Assembly: GCA_029239455.1 (NCBI GenBank) | Contig: JAQZAX010000002.1 | Coordinates: forward strand, 1-42,151 | DNA: 42,151 nt | From: Anaerocolumna sp. | GTDB taxonomy: Bacteria; Bacillota; Clostridia; Lachnospirales; Lachnospiraceae | Reading direction: 5' to 3' | Shown: positions 27,334-35,040 of the stretch, in pieces | How positions within the stretch are numbered: the first letter of the stretch is position 1 | Layout: every line of letters begins with the position of its first letter | Position numbers and translations under genes: made by a program | Notes under the pieces: model-generated | What the model was told of the DNA's origin: nothing | The model's input: the letters and a program-made list of their open reading frames with translations, nothing else | Database searches by the model: none

Positions 27334-27505
27334 ACATAAGAGTATGCGGATAAATAGAAAAATAGAGTTTTTCGTTTGCGGTGACATTTTGTTATATATG
27401 TACGCGCAGAAACGACAATTTATTGTCGTAGCTGAGCGTACATATATAACAAAATGTAGAAGCAACTGAAAAACTCCTTTTATATATATCCGCATACTCT
27501 TATGT
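27334..27505. repeat. 172-nt nested long hairpin
   Basis: Four perfectly paired blocks stack around one centre: a 19-bp outer stem (27334-27352 with 27487-27505), 9 bp (27365-27373 with 27468-27476, GAGTTTTTC), 22 bp (27384-27405 with 27436-27457, a block starting ACATTTTGTTATATATG), and 8 bp at the tip (ACGACAAT with ATTGTCGT, 27412-27429). Short, roughly size-matched bulges separate them. The outer right arm runs into the first inverted repeat unit. Confidence 0.95.
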
Positions 27506-27616
27506 TTCAATATATACCATTGAATGAAATGAAACAGCCTATGTTTCAATACACACCATTGAATGAAATGAAACAGCCTATGTTTCAATACACCCATTGA
27601 ATGAAATGAAACAGCC
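27501..27616 (-). repeat. three inverted copies of the 38-bp unit
   Basis: Units lie at 27501-27539, 27540-27578 and 27579-27616. Read on the - strand each begins GGCTGTTTCATTTCATTC, identical to the core of the left array, then has a diverged second half (AATGGTGTGTATTGAAACAT). A partial fourth copy runs towards the lepA stop. Confidence 0.92.
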
Positions 27617-27626
27617 TATATTTCAA

Positions 27627-29435
27627 TTAATTATCGTCTAATTTAAGAACACTCATAAACGCCTTTTGCGGTATCTCAACATTACCTACCTGACGCATAC
27701 GTTTTTTACCTTCTTTTTGCTTTTCAAGAAGCTTTCTCTTTCTGGAGATATCGCCACCATAGCATTTGGCAAGTACATCTTTTCGCATAGCTTTTACTGT
27801 TTCTCTCGCAATAACCTTACTTCCGATTGCCGCCTGAATAGGAATCTCAAACAGCTGTCTTGGTATCTCATCTTTTAACTTCTCACACATTCTTCTACCA
27901 CGTTCGTAAGCGGTTTCCCCATGGACAATAAAAGATAATGCGTCAACTTCTTCTTTATTAATAAGAATATCAAGTTTCACAAGTTCTGACTGCTTATATC
28001 CTTTTAATTCATAATCAAAGGATGCATATCCTTTCGATCTGGACTTTAAGGCATCAAAGAAATCATAAATAATTTCATTTAACGGAAGTTCATATTTTAA
28101 CAAAGCTCGGGTAGCTTCCATATACTCCATTCCAAGATATACACCTCTGCGTTCCTGGCATAACGTCATAATAGAACCAACGAACTCAGTTGTAACCATG
28201 ATTTCTGCACTAACTATCGGTTCTTCCATGAATAGTATCTCACTTGGGTCCGGTAAATTGGACGGGTTGGTAATATCAAGAACCTGTCCATCTGTCTTGT
28301 GTACTTTATAAATAACACCAGGTGCTGTTGTTACGATATCCAAATTATATTCTCGTTCCAGTCTCTCCTGAATGATTTCAAGATGCAAAAGTCCTAAAAA
28401 CCCACAACGGAACCCAAAGCCTAGTGCTATGGAAGTTTCTGCTTCAAATTGTAAGGATGCATCATTTAACTGTAGTTTTTCCAGAGCATCCCTTAAATCA
28501 GGGTATTTTGCCCCATCTGCAGGATACATACCGCAGTAAACCATCGGATTAACCTTTTTATATCCTGGCAAAGCTTCTTTACATGGATTTTTAGCATTGG
28601 TAATCGTATCACCTACACGGGTATCTTTCACATTCTTAAGACTGGCTGTAATATATCCAACCATTCCAGACGTTAATTCATCACATGGAATATATTGACC
28701 AGGACCAAAAGTTCCGATTTCAACCACTTCAGCAGTTGCACCGGTTGCCATCATTTTAATCTCTGTTCCTCTGGAAACACTACCTTCCATAACACGGCAA
28801 AACACGATAACTCCTTTGTAGGAATCATATTTTGAATCAAATATTAAAGCTTTTAATGGATCATTTATATTTCCCTTTGGAGGAGATATTTTATGAACAA
28901 TCTGCTCTAGGACATCTTCAATGTTTAAACCTATTTTTGCAGAAATTAATGGAGCTTCCGACGCATCTAATCCAATCACATCTTCTATTTCTGCTTTTAC
29001 TCTCTCAGGCTCTGCACTAGGTAAGTCAATCTTATTAATAACCGGAAGGATATCAAGATCATGATCTAGTGCTAAATATACATTAGCCAAGGTTTGGGCT
29101 TCAATACCCTGGGCGGCGTCTACAACAAGAATTGCACCTTCACAGGCTGCAAGGCTTCTGGATACCTCATAATTAAAGTCTACATGTCCTGGTGTATCAA
29201 TCAGGTTAAAGATGTATTCTTGACCATCTTTTGCCTTATACACGGTACGAACTGTCTGGGCTTTTATAGTGATGCCACGTTCACGCTCTAATTCCATATT
29301 ATCTAGAACCTGAGCCTGCATCTCCCTGGTAGTTAAAAGACCGGTTTTCTCAATGATACGGTCAGCTAAGGTTGATTTGCCGTGATCTATATGCGCTATA
29401 ATACAAAAATTACGTATTTTATTCTGGTCAGTCAT
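27627..29435 (-). CDS. lepA: elongation factor 4 (LepA)
   Basis: LepA/EF4 of 602 residues is a translational GTPase acting in ribosome biogenesis or back-translocation under stress. GTPase motifs are [17 protein letters not shown] and NKIDLPSA. The C-terminal LepA-specific part (SYDYEL-type [17 protein letters not shown] and [21 protein letters not shown]) is complete. The frame extends to 29474, but AGGAGGA stands before the ATG at 29435, which gives the family N-terminus [20 protein letters not shown] good promoter lies at 29500-29528. It is followed by the inverted-repeat locus instead of directly by hemW. Confidence 0.98.
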   Translation of the reverse strand: MTDQNKIRNFCIIAHIDHGKSTLADRIIEKTGLLTTREMQAQVLDNMELERERGITIKAQTVRTVYKAKDGQEYIFNLIDTPGHVDFNYEVSRSLAACEGAILVVDAAQGIEAQTLANVYLALDHDLDILPVINKIDLPSAEPERVKAEIEDVIGLDASEAPLISAKIGLNIEDVLEQIVHKISPPKGNINDPLKALIFDSKYDSYKGVIVFCRVMEGSVSRGTEIKMMATGATAEVVEIGTFGPGQYIPCDELTSGMVGYITASLKNVKDTRVGDTITNAKNPCKEALPGYKKVNPMVYCGMYPADGAKYPDLRDALEKLQLNDASLQFEAETSIALGFGFRCGFLGLLHLEIIQERLEREYNLDIVTTAPGVIYKVHKTDGQVLDITNPSNLPDPSEILFMEEPIVSAEIMVTTEFVGSIMTLCQERRGVYLGMEYMEATRALLKYELPLNEIIYDFFDALKSRSKGYASFDYELKGYKQSELVKLDILINKEEVDALSFIVHGETAYERGRRMCEKLKDEIPRQLFEIPIQAAIGSKVIARETVKAMRKDVLAKCYGGDISRKRKLLEKQKEGKKRMRQVGNVEIPQKAFMSVLKLDDN

Positions 29436-29499
29436 TGGTTCCTCCTGTAAAAGCATTATCGCCTTAAGCGGCATATGCTAATGAGTTATTATCTGTTGT

Positions 29500-29528
29500 A
29501 TTATAGCATAGACAAGTCTATGTTACAA
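29500..29528 (-). promoter_or_regulatory. promoter of lepA
   Basis: On the - strand, TTGTAA (29528-29523), a 17-bp spacer ending in TGC, and a perfect TATAAT (29505-29500). It lies about 65 bp upstream of the chosen start, so lepA is not read only from spoIIP. Confidence 0.7.
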
Positions 29529-29714
29529 GAAGAAGCAAGGAAGAAAACTAACAATAAATAGCAAATATTTCATTTTAAATTTAAAATTAAAAGCAATTTT
29601 TTTGTCTAATTAGTTCGATTTTTGTAACATGGCATATTTTTTTTCATATTATATTATGAAGCATCAACATTTTCATTTGTTGAGACTTTTAAAGTAACAT
29701 AAGGAGGTTTATGT

Positions 29715-30188
29715 ATGAAGCAATGTCTGTCAGTATGTGAAGCCATTAAAATAGCTGAATTCACGGGTCAGGTAGTAAGGATTACTCTACGAAGCGGAAC
29801 TGAATTTACCGGTATTGTTGAAAAGGTATGTCCTACTGCTTTTCGATTATGGATTCGGCCGGAAGAAGAAACAAATGGTGATGTGGTAAAAGCTTGGATA
29901 GCAACTCATGCCGTGGAATCCGTTGCGTTTGATGAGGAAAATATATTCCATGACAGGTTCTGCAGACTAAATAATTGCGGAAGTATTCAAGGGATAAGGG
30001 AAGCTTTAAATGCTGCCCTGCTTACAGAACAAGTTGTAATGGTTGGATTGTTCTGTCACAAAGAGCCAGTCGTTTTAGTTGGAACTATAATTAAAGTATG
30101 TCCTTGCACCTTCTGTATAGATTTAATTGGTTGCCCGGATAAGAGGGAAGAACGAATAGAAAACGTAGAATATGTTAAATTTTCATAG
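29715..30188 (+). CDS. two-repeat Sm-like small protein, function unknown
   Basis: No named family is recognised. The 157-residue protein is an internal duplication: residues about 8-72 and 93-156 align with each other. Shared landmarks are EAI/EAL, then TGQVVRITL against TEQVVMVGL, then KVCPTAFRLWI against KVCPCTFCIDL, then HAVESVAF against ENVEYVKF. Each half has the strand pattern of an Sm/LSm-like barrel (V-x-I-x-L-x-x-G...G-x-V-x-K-V...F-x-L). Ten cysteines are present, including CPCTFC. AAGGAGG stands seven bases before the ATG, and a strong terminator follows. It is divergent from lepA. An RNA-binding role is a guess from fold only. Confidence 0.75.
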   Translation: MKQCLSVCEAIKIAEFTGQVVRITLRSGTEFTGIVEKVCPTAFRLWIRPEEETNGDVVKAWIATHAVESVAFDEENIFHDRFCRLNNCGSIQGIREALNAALLTEQVVMVGLFCHKEPVVLVGTIIKVCPCTFCIDLIGCPDKREERIENVEYVKFS

Positions 30189-30286
30189 ACACACCCAGGG
30201 ATTTTCCTAAGTTTGCTATTGATACTAAAAATGAATCATAGGAAAGACGACATATGAAATTTCATTGTGTACAAAGAATAAATTAT

Positions 30287-30350
30287 AAAAATATAGACAG
30301 CGCAGATGTATTACCATAATTTATAATTCCACTGCTCTGTCTATATTTTT
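30287..30350 (+). terminator. terminator of the Sm-like gene
   Basis: AAAAATATAGACAG (30287-30300) pairs perfectly with CTGTCTATATTTTT (30337-30350), with an added GCAG/CTGC pairing inside a long loop. Confidence 0.8.
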
Positions 30351-30373
30351 ATTATATTGTTACATAGGTATAG

Positions 30374-30487
30374 GATTTTAGGGTCAAAAGCCTAAAAATT
30401 TATAAATGATGAGTAGTGCTGTAAGTCAGCCAAATGAATATATATACAGCGGTATTCATCGAACAACAAAAACTTAGCCCTCAAATC
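30374..30487 (+). repeat. MITE-like dispersed element, copy 2 (complete, 114 bp)
   Basis: It begins GATTTTAGGGTCAAAAGCC and ends CCCTCAAATC, forming terminal inverted repeats; the right one is internally shortened compared with copy 1. A 7-bp direct repeat GGTATAG flanks it exactly (30367-30373 and 30488-30494) and looks like a target-site duplication. The internal part matches copies 1 and 3. No open reading frame is present. Confidence 0.8.
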
Positions 30488-30503
30488 GGTATAGTAAATA
30501 AAC

Positions 30504-31766
30504 TTACGATTCTCCTGATAAAACATCATATAAGATATCCGCTAATAAATCCATTGCGTTCATAGCTTCTTCCAACGTATTATAATCGGTTCCTGTTTCA
30601 ACGAGAACAGATTTAGGTCTTACGTGCAAATTATAACGATAAGCTTTTAAATAATTTTTTACCAATAATCCAGGATATTTTTCACGTCCCTTTAATTGTA
30701 GCTGAAGGCTAAAGGCTAGATTATCCTGCAAATATGGATTGTTAAGATATGTAATGTCTTCTCCTTTCGAATTTGTACTTAATCCGTTAAAGAACATTAA
30801 TTGCGCCGTTTGCTTACCATTTACATTAATTACTCTTTTACTTTTTGCGCCATCTCTATGTAAGTCTATCACAACCTCTATGGTTGGATTTTCTTTTAAT
30901 ATTTTATCTATTCCCGGTTCTGCATTATTATAGGCTAAGTTTCTGTCTAAATGACCATTTATCATATCATATTGTGTTGAGTCATGAATTACATTATATC
31001 CATATTGCTCCGTAAGTATCTTTGCAAGGTAGGCTCCAACTCCCACAACTGTATCCTCTTCTACACCTGGCCGGCTATCACTAAAGGCTTCCTGAGAATG
31101 GGTATGGTAGATAAGAATTTGCGGGTTTTCTTTCTTCTGCTTCATGGTCATGTCTTTCTCGAGCATTTCTTTTGCATTAAACAATGTATCATCTACCTTA
31201 GTAGATTTATCAACGATATAAAAATTATTATATAAAAATGACCGGTCCAAAAGTTGATCAACTGTAAAAAGCTCTCCCTTTAGTGTCCCCATTGCTTCTT
31301 TTACATCAATCTCTGGACTTGTACTATCATTATATCCATCCCCCTGCTCTTTATAAATTTCTCCGTGTATGATATCAATTGGCATGATGCTGCCCAAATT
31401 CGTACTTCCGCCTTGGCTTACTAATATCATGGTATCCTCATTCTCTTCGATCATTTTATCCTCTTCTATGTCGGCTATGTATCGGTTGATTGGAAATATT
31501 CTTGCCGCTAAATTAAGGATACTTTGGGAAGTACTATTATTTTGGTCATTAACATAATCTAAAATAGGAAGGTTAGACTGCATCATATAATTAAATGTGT
31601 TGGATATGGCACTCTCTTTTGATTCTTGTTTCGTCTCCGATTTTATATCTGATTCCATACCGAAGATCCTTACACATTGTACCAATATATAAATACTTAA
31701 AAATAGTATGATACTCCACACTGTTATATGAAACAATCTAACTGTCTTGTATTTGTATTTCTTCAT
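30504..31766 (-). CDS. spoIIP: stage II sporulation protein P
   Basis: SpoIIP of 420 residues is the cell-wall amidase/endopeptidase of the SpoIIDMP engulfment machine in sporulating cells. One N-terminal membrane helix (about 12-32) anchors a long extracytoplasmic region. The amidase domain starts near 215 with QILIYHTHSQEAF (His221, His223), has DLHRDG (His303), and ends with VLVETGTDYNTLEEA. Length is typical. It lies 138 bp after gpr, the conserved gpr-spoIIP pair. In Bacillus it is under sigma-E; no clear sporulation promoter was found by eye. MITE-like copy 2 starts 16 bp after its stop. Confidence 0.95.
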   Translation of the reverse strand: MKKYKYKTVRLFHITVWSIILFLSIYILVQCVRIFGMESDIKSETKQESKESAISNTFNYMMQSNLPILDYVNDQNNSTSQSILNLAARIFPINRYIADIEEDKMIEENEDTMILVSQGGSTNLGSIMPIDIIHGEIYKEQGDGYNDSTSPEIDVKEAMGTLKGELFTVDQLLDRSFLYNNFYIVDKSTKVDDTLFNAKEMLEKDMTMKQKKENPQILIYHTHSQEAFSDSRPGVEEDTVVGVGAYLAKILTEQYGYNVIHDSTQYDMINGHLDRNLAYNNAEPGIDKILKENPTIEVVIDLHRDGAKSKRVINVNGKQTAQLMFFNGLSTNSKGEDITYLNNPYLQDNLAFSLQLQLKGREKYPGLLVKNYLKAYRYNLHVRPKSVLVETGTDYNTLEEAMNAMDLLADILYDVLSGES

Positions 31767-31904
31767 GTAAACACCTACGCCTTTCTGTTAAAAAGTTATC
31801 TCAATTTGCATTAAGTAAACTTTCACATACATTATCATATGCAAAATTATGCTTTATGATAACTTGGCAGACACGATTTACAAAAAAAATTTAGACATGC
31901 ATTC

Positions 31905-32867
31905 CTATGCAAAACATTTATTAAGAGCTTCTGAAACGGTATAGCTGATTCTTTTAATGGATTCATCAATATTCTTAGGGGTTACAAACATATTTCCAAT
32001 AGTTTCTTCATTCACTTCATGAATAAACTGATCTACTTGTTTTTCATCAAACCCTTGCTTAGCCATAAAGCGTTCCAAAGTATCATTAACAATCGTAGCT
32101 GCATCAACAACAGTAGGAATACCCAGTGCTATTACATCTACTCCAAGACTTTCTTTGTTTAGTGCTTTGCGATTATTGCCGACTCCAGAACCAGGGCTTA
32201 TTCCGGTATCCGTAATCTGAACCGTAGTGTTTAAACGGTGAACACTTCTGGCAGCTAAGGCATCAATTACAATAACTAGTTTTGGCATGGTTTCATGAAT
32301 GATTCCTCGTAATACTTCACTTGCCTCCATCCCCGTTTGTCCCATGACTCCCGGTGAGATGGCGCTCATATTACCCATATGATGTCTCTCCTGAAACTCG
32401 CTTCCAAATTCACGAATTAAATGTCTCGTAACAAATAAATTATCTACAACCTGCGGTCCTAGTGCATCCGGAGTTACCTCTCTATTACCTAAACCCGCAA
32501 TTAAAACTTCTTTACCCTTGGTATCTCCTGCTAATTCCTTAATATATTTTGCAATTTCAGATGTTATTGGTTCATGATAACTTTCGTCGGATTCTTTTAA
32601 TTTCGGTGCTTCTATGGTAATATAGGTACCCATTGGTTTTCCCATGGCATCAGCACCTCTTTGATCTTTAATTACTACGGTAGATACCCTGATATCTTTA
32701 TCCTTATCATAATCTTCTTTTAGTATAACTCCCTGTATTTCAACATTATCGTCTTCAAAGGTTTCTCTTACTTCTAAGGCTAAGTCAGTTCTTGGCATGC
32801 CAAAAGTCTTATCCTGTTTTTTAAGAGAAGAATCTTCCTGGTTATTTGTATCTTTATTTGCCTTCAT
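31905..32867 (-). CDS. gpr: GPR endopeptidase (germination protease)
   Basis: GPR of 320 residues degrades small acid-soluble spore proteins at germination, after autoprocessing of an N-terminal propeptide. Family segments are RTDLALEVRETF, VLIAGLGNREVTPDALGPQVVDNLFVTRHL, ISPGVMGQTGMEASEVLRG and VDALAARSVHRLNTTVQITDTGISPGSGVGNNR. It is first in gpr-spoIIP and divergent from rpsT. AGGAGAG lies before the ATG. It is direct evidence that the organism makes endospores. Confidence 0.98.
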   Translation of the reverse strand: MKANKDTNNQEDSSLKKQDKTFGMPRTDLALEVRETFEDDNVEIQGVILKEDYDKDKDIRVSTVVIKDQRGADAMGKPMGTYITIEAPKLKESDESYHEPITSEIAKYIKELAGDTKGKEVLIAGLGNREVTPDALGPQVVDNLFVTRHLIREFGSEFQERHHMGNMSAISPGVMGQTGMEASEVLRGIIHETMPKLVIVIDALAARSVHRLNTTVQITDTGISPGSGVGNNRKALNKESLGVDVIALGIPTVVDAATIVNDTLERFMAKQGFDEKQVDQFIHEVNEETIGNMFVTPKNIDESIKRISYTVSEALNKCFA

Positions 32868-32934
32868 AGGTTTCTCTCCTCGCTAATATTCTTAACATCA
32901 TTTATATTTTCTTCATAATTTTTTAAAATATGTA

Positions 32935-32963
32935 TTGACAGAACAAATGCTATATACTACTAT
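32935..32963 (+). promoter_or_regulatory. promoter of rpsT
   Basis: Perfect TTGACA (32935-32940), a 17-bp spacer and TACTAT (32958-32963), about 90 bp before the start codon. Confidence 0.7.
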
Positions 32964-33051
32964 ATAATAGTATGTTTACATTAGAACGTCCGTGTCCGGA
33001 TTTAATGAAAACAAATAATTCAAATTATAAAAATTTTTGGAGGTGACTAAT

Positions 33052-33315
33052 TTGGCTAACATTAAATCTGCTGAGAAAAGAATCTTAGTTAATCAGACTA
33101 AGGCATTAAGAAATAAAGCAATCAAATCAAAAGTTAAGACTGTTATAAAGAAAGTTGAAGCTGCTGTGGCTGCCGGCAACAAAGAACTTGCTAATACAGC
33201 TCTTCTCACTGCTATTTCTGAAATTGATAAAGCAACTTCAAAAGGAGTTTATCATAAGAATACTTCTTCTAGAAAAGTTTCTCGTTTAAGCAAAGCTGTT
33301 AATTCAATTGCTTAA
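33052..33315 (+). CDS. rpsT: 30S ribosomal protein S20
   Basis: S20 of 87 residues is a primary 16S rRNA-binding protein: very basic, with helical repeats, and an N-terminus ANIKSAEKRILVNQ typical of the family. The open frame starts at 33037, but the codon there overlaps the ribosome-binding site. GGAGG at 33039-33043 is ideally placed for the TTG at 33052, which gives the exact family N-terminus. A TTG start is also used by E. coli rpsT, where it takes part in autoregulation. It is monocistronic with its own promoter and terminator. Confidence 0.97.
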   Translation: MANIKSAEKRILVNQTKALRNKAIKSKVKTVIKKVEAAVAAGNKELANTALLTAISEIDKATSKGVYHKNTSSRKVSRLSKAVNSIA

Positions 33316-33357
33316 TTGACATAGTGCATTCAAGAGCCTAACCCCCTCAAGAATGAT

Positions 33358-33391
33358 AAAAAAACTTACTGCATTGGCAGTAAGTTTTTTT
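33358..33391. terminator. bidirectional terminator between rpsT and comFB
   Basis: AAAAAAACTTACTGC pairs perfectly with GCAGTAAGTTTTTTT around ATTG. Confidence 0.92.
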
Positions 33392-33399
33392 ATTTTCAC

Positions 33400-33672
33400 T
33401 TATATATCTTCATGTTTTGGATGAGCCTTTACTAATTTCGCTGACTTAGCTAATGCAATTAATATCTCACGTTCTTCTTCATTTGATAATTCAGCTAATC
33501 GAGCATATAGTTCCCCCTCTTTCGTTACCACATACTTGGCAGGAAGTTGATTTAATGTCAATGCAATAATATCGTTGCGGCATTTATCACATTTGCAGCA
33601 ATCTAATGTTTCCCAGACATCTTCTAACTTTTGAACCACCAGAAATTCCATAACATTATGGTATCCACTCAT
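33400..33672 (-). CDS. comFB: ComFB family protein
   Basis: This 90-residue protein matches the late competence protein ComFB family: MEFLVVQKLEDVWE, four cysteines in DCCKCDKCRNDIIALTLNQLPAKYVVT, then LYARLAEL. Its role is poorly known. In Bacillus it lies between the comF helicase and phosphoribosyltransferase genes, and in cyanobacteria a homologue binds cyclic di-nucleotides. Here it stands apart from comFA/FC, downstream of a tRNA-Ser gene. AGAGGGG precedes the ATG. Confidence 0.85.
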   Translation of the reverse strand: MSGYHNVMEFLVVQKLEDVWETLDCCKCDKCRNDIIALTLNQLPAKYVVTKEGELYARLAELSNEEEREILIALAKSAKLVKAHPKHEDI

Positions 33673-33826
33673 ATTTTATTTTCCCCTCTTCTTTCTGATT
33701 ATCAATGTATCATTTGTAATAACTTCCTTATTTTCGTATCTGTCTTACCATATTGAAATCGGATATTCACAACACCCACAGCTTATTAATACTTAGCGGT
33801 TGTTTCTATCCGAAAAATAAAGATAA

Positions 33827-33914
33827 CGGAGAAGGTGGGATTCGAACCCACGTGCCCATTTCTGGACAACCCGATTTCGAGTCGGGGCCGTTATAACCGC
33901 TTCGATACTTCTCC
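33827..33914 (-). tRNA. tRNA-Ser (anticodon CGA)
   Basis: An 88-nt cloverleaf on the - strand. The acceptor stem is GGAGAAG (33914-33908) with CTTCTCC, followed by discriminator G. The anticodon arm is CCCGA-CTCGAAA-TCGGG with anticodon CGA (33879-33877), reading UCG. A long variable arm is typical of serine tRNA, and the T loop is GGTTCGAATCC. CCA is not encoded. Only 4 nt separate its 5' end from the holA stop codon. Confidence 0.97.
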
Positions 33915-33918
33915 AAAT

Positions 33919-34902
33919 TTACTTGTTTATACCACTATACTTAACAATTAAAAGTTCTACACCAATCTTATCTATGAGTCTTCCCGTTTTAATCGCTTCT
34001 TCCATATCAGCACAACTATCAAGTGCATCCTTTAGTGTACTCATGGTAAAATTTCTGGCCTGATTGACATATTTACTTATGGTAAATGGCATAAGCCCGG
34101 TTTTCTCGGCGATTACCGAGTTATTATATCCTAACCCGACTAAGTCTTTTATCTGGGCAAGAATATTAAATTGTCTGGATATTAAAAACAGGATTGACAT
34201 GGGTTTTTCTTTCAGTGCCAATAAATCATAATAAAGATCAAGCGCTCTTCCTTGCTGCTTGCTTCCAATGGCATCTATCATAAGGAATATCTTACCGGTA
34301 ATCTGTGTCGTACATACCATATCAATGTCTTCGATAGATATAATTTCACGATTCCAAACATAGCAAATAAGCTTTTCTATCTCATTCAAAAGATTGTCCA
34401 TATCGGTGCCAACTTTACTAAGCAGATACAAAACTGTTTCTCCCGTTATCTTTTTATTGTCCTTATCAAGTAAAGAAGCAATCCAAAGTTTAAGATTCGT
34501 TTCGTCCATGGCATTCATCTCAGATATGGTTCCCGCATTCTTAACTGCCTTATATAAACGATTTCTTTTGTCTACTTCATCTTCAACAAATACCATATGG
34601 GTAGTTGCAGGAATGGAGGGGATATAATCGCTTAGACTATTCTGACTTTTAAATAACCCGCTATTTTCAATTAAGATAAGTCTTCGCTCATGAAAGAATG
34701 GCAATGTATCCGCAGCTGCCATTACTTTTGTAAGATCAACTGACTTTCCTTCAAAATAAGAATAATTCATTTCATCGCTTCCACCTAAAATAGCCTCTTT
34801 TAACTTCCCCTTATATAATTTCTTAAGGTAGTTTTCAGTACCATAAAGGAGATAAACCGGTTTAAATTGATTCTGTCTGATATGCTCTTTAATATTCTTC
34901 AT
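33919..34902 (-). CDS. holA: DNA polymerase III subunit delta
   Basis: This 327-residue protein is the clamp-loader delta subunit, which opens the sliding clamp during replication. The N-terminus PVYLLYGTENYLKKLYKGKL, the LPFFHERRLILIEN segment and the C-terminal LKEKPMSILFLISRQFNILAQIKDL region match HolA. It normally precedes rpsT in Firmicutes. Here a tRNA-Ser gene follows its stop by 4 nt with no terminator between, so the tRNA is probably excised from the holA transcript. Confidence 0.93.
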   Translation of the reverse strand: MKNIKEHIRQNQFKPVYLLYGTENYLKKLYKGKLKEAILGGSDEMNYSYFEGKSVDLTKVMAAADTLPFFHERRLILIENSGLFKSQNSLSDYIPSIPATTHMVFVEDEVDKRNRLYKAVKNAGTISEMNAMDETNLKLWIASLLDKDNKKITGETVLYLLSKVGTDMDNLLNEIEKLICYVWNREIISIEDIDMVCTTQITGKIFLMIDAIGSKQQGRALDLYYDLLALKEKPMSILFLISRQFNILAQIKDLVGLGYNNSVIAEKTGLMPFTISKYVNQARNFTMSTLKDALDSCADMEEAIKTGRLIDKIGVELLIVKYSGINK

Positions 34903-35040
34903 TTTACATTCTCCACACTTACTCCAAAATTAATTGTACTAAGAATTAATAAAATACGCAAGCATAAATATTATATATTGTAAATCTCGGATTTTGTTAC
35001 ACGAAACACCTGGCGGTACTGAAGGCTGAATAGTAACAAA

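Larger units (their letters stand above)
26952..27626. other. 675-bp gap lepA-hemW: inverted tandem-repeat locus
   Basis: No gene is supported here. From left to right there are about 8.5 direct copies of a 38-bp unit (26997-27320), a 172-nt nested hairpin (27334-27505), and three copies of a related 38-39-bp unit in the opposite orientation (27501-27616), ending 10 bp from the lepA stop. Sub-features are listed separately. Confidence 0.9.
30189..30503. other. intergenic 315 bp: terminator plus MITE-like element
   Basis: This gap holds the terminator of the Sm-like gene (30287-30350) and MITE-like copy 2 (30374-30487). The rest, 30189-30286, is unremarkable AT-rich sequence with one short palindrome, ATGAAATTTCAT. 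Confidence 0.8.

Noticed and set aside
27331-27597. 88-residue ORF on the - strand
   Set aside because: It lies inside the hairpin and inverted repeats. The translated repeats (LKHRLFHFIQW) simply mirror the DNA units, and no ribosome-binding site is seen.
26997-27616. CRISPR array
   Set aside because: The regularly spaced 38-bp units have no unique spacers: both halves of each unit are conserved, and part of the array is inverted. No cas gene is in the window.
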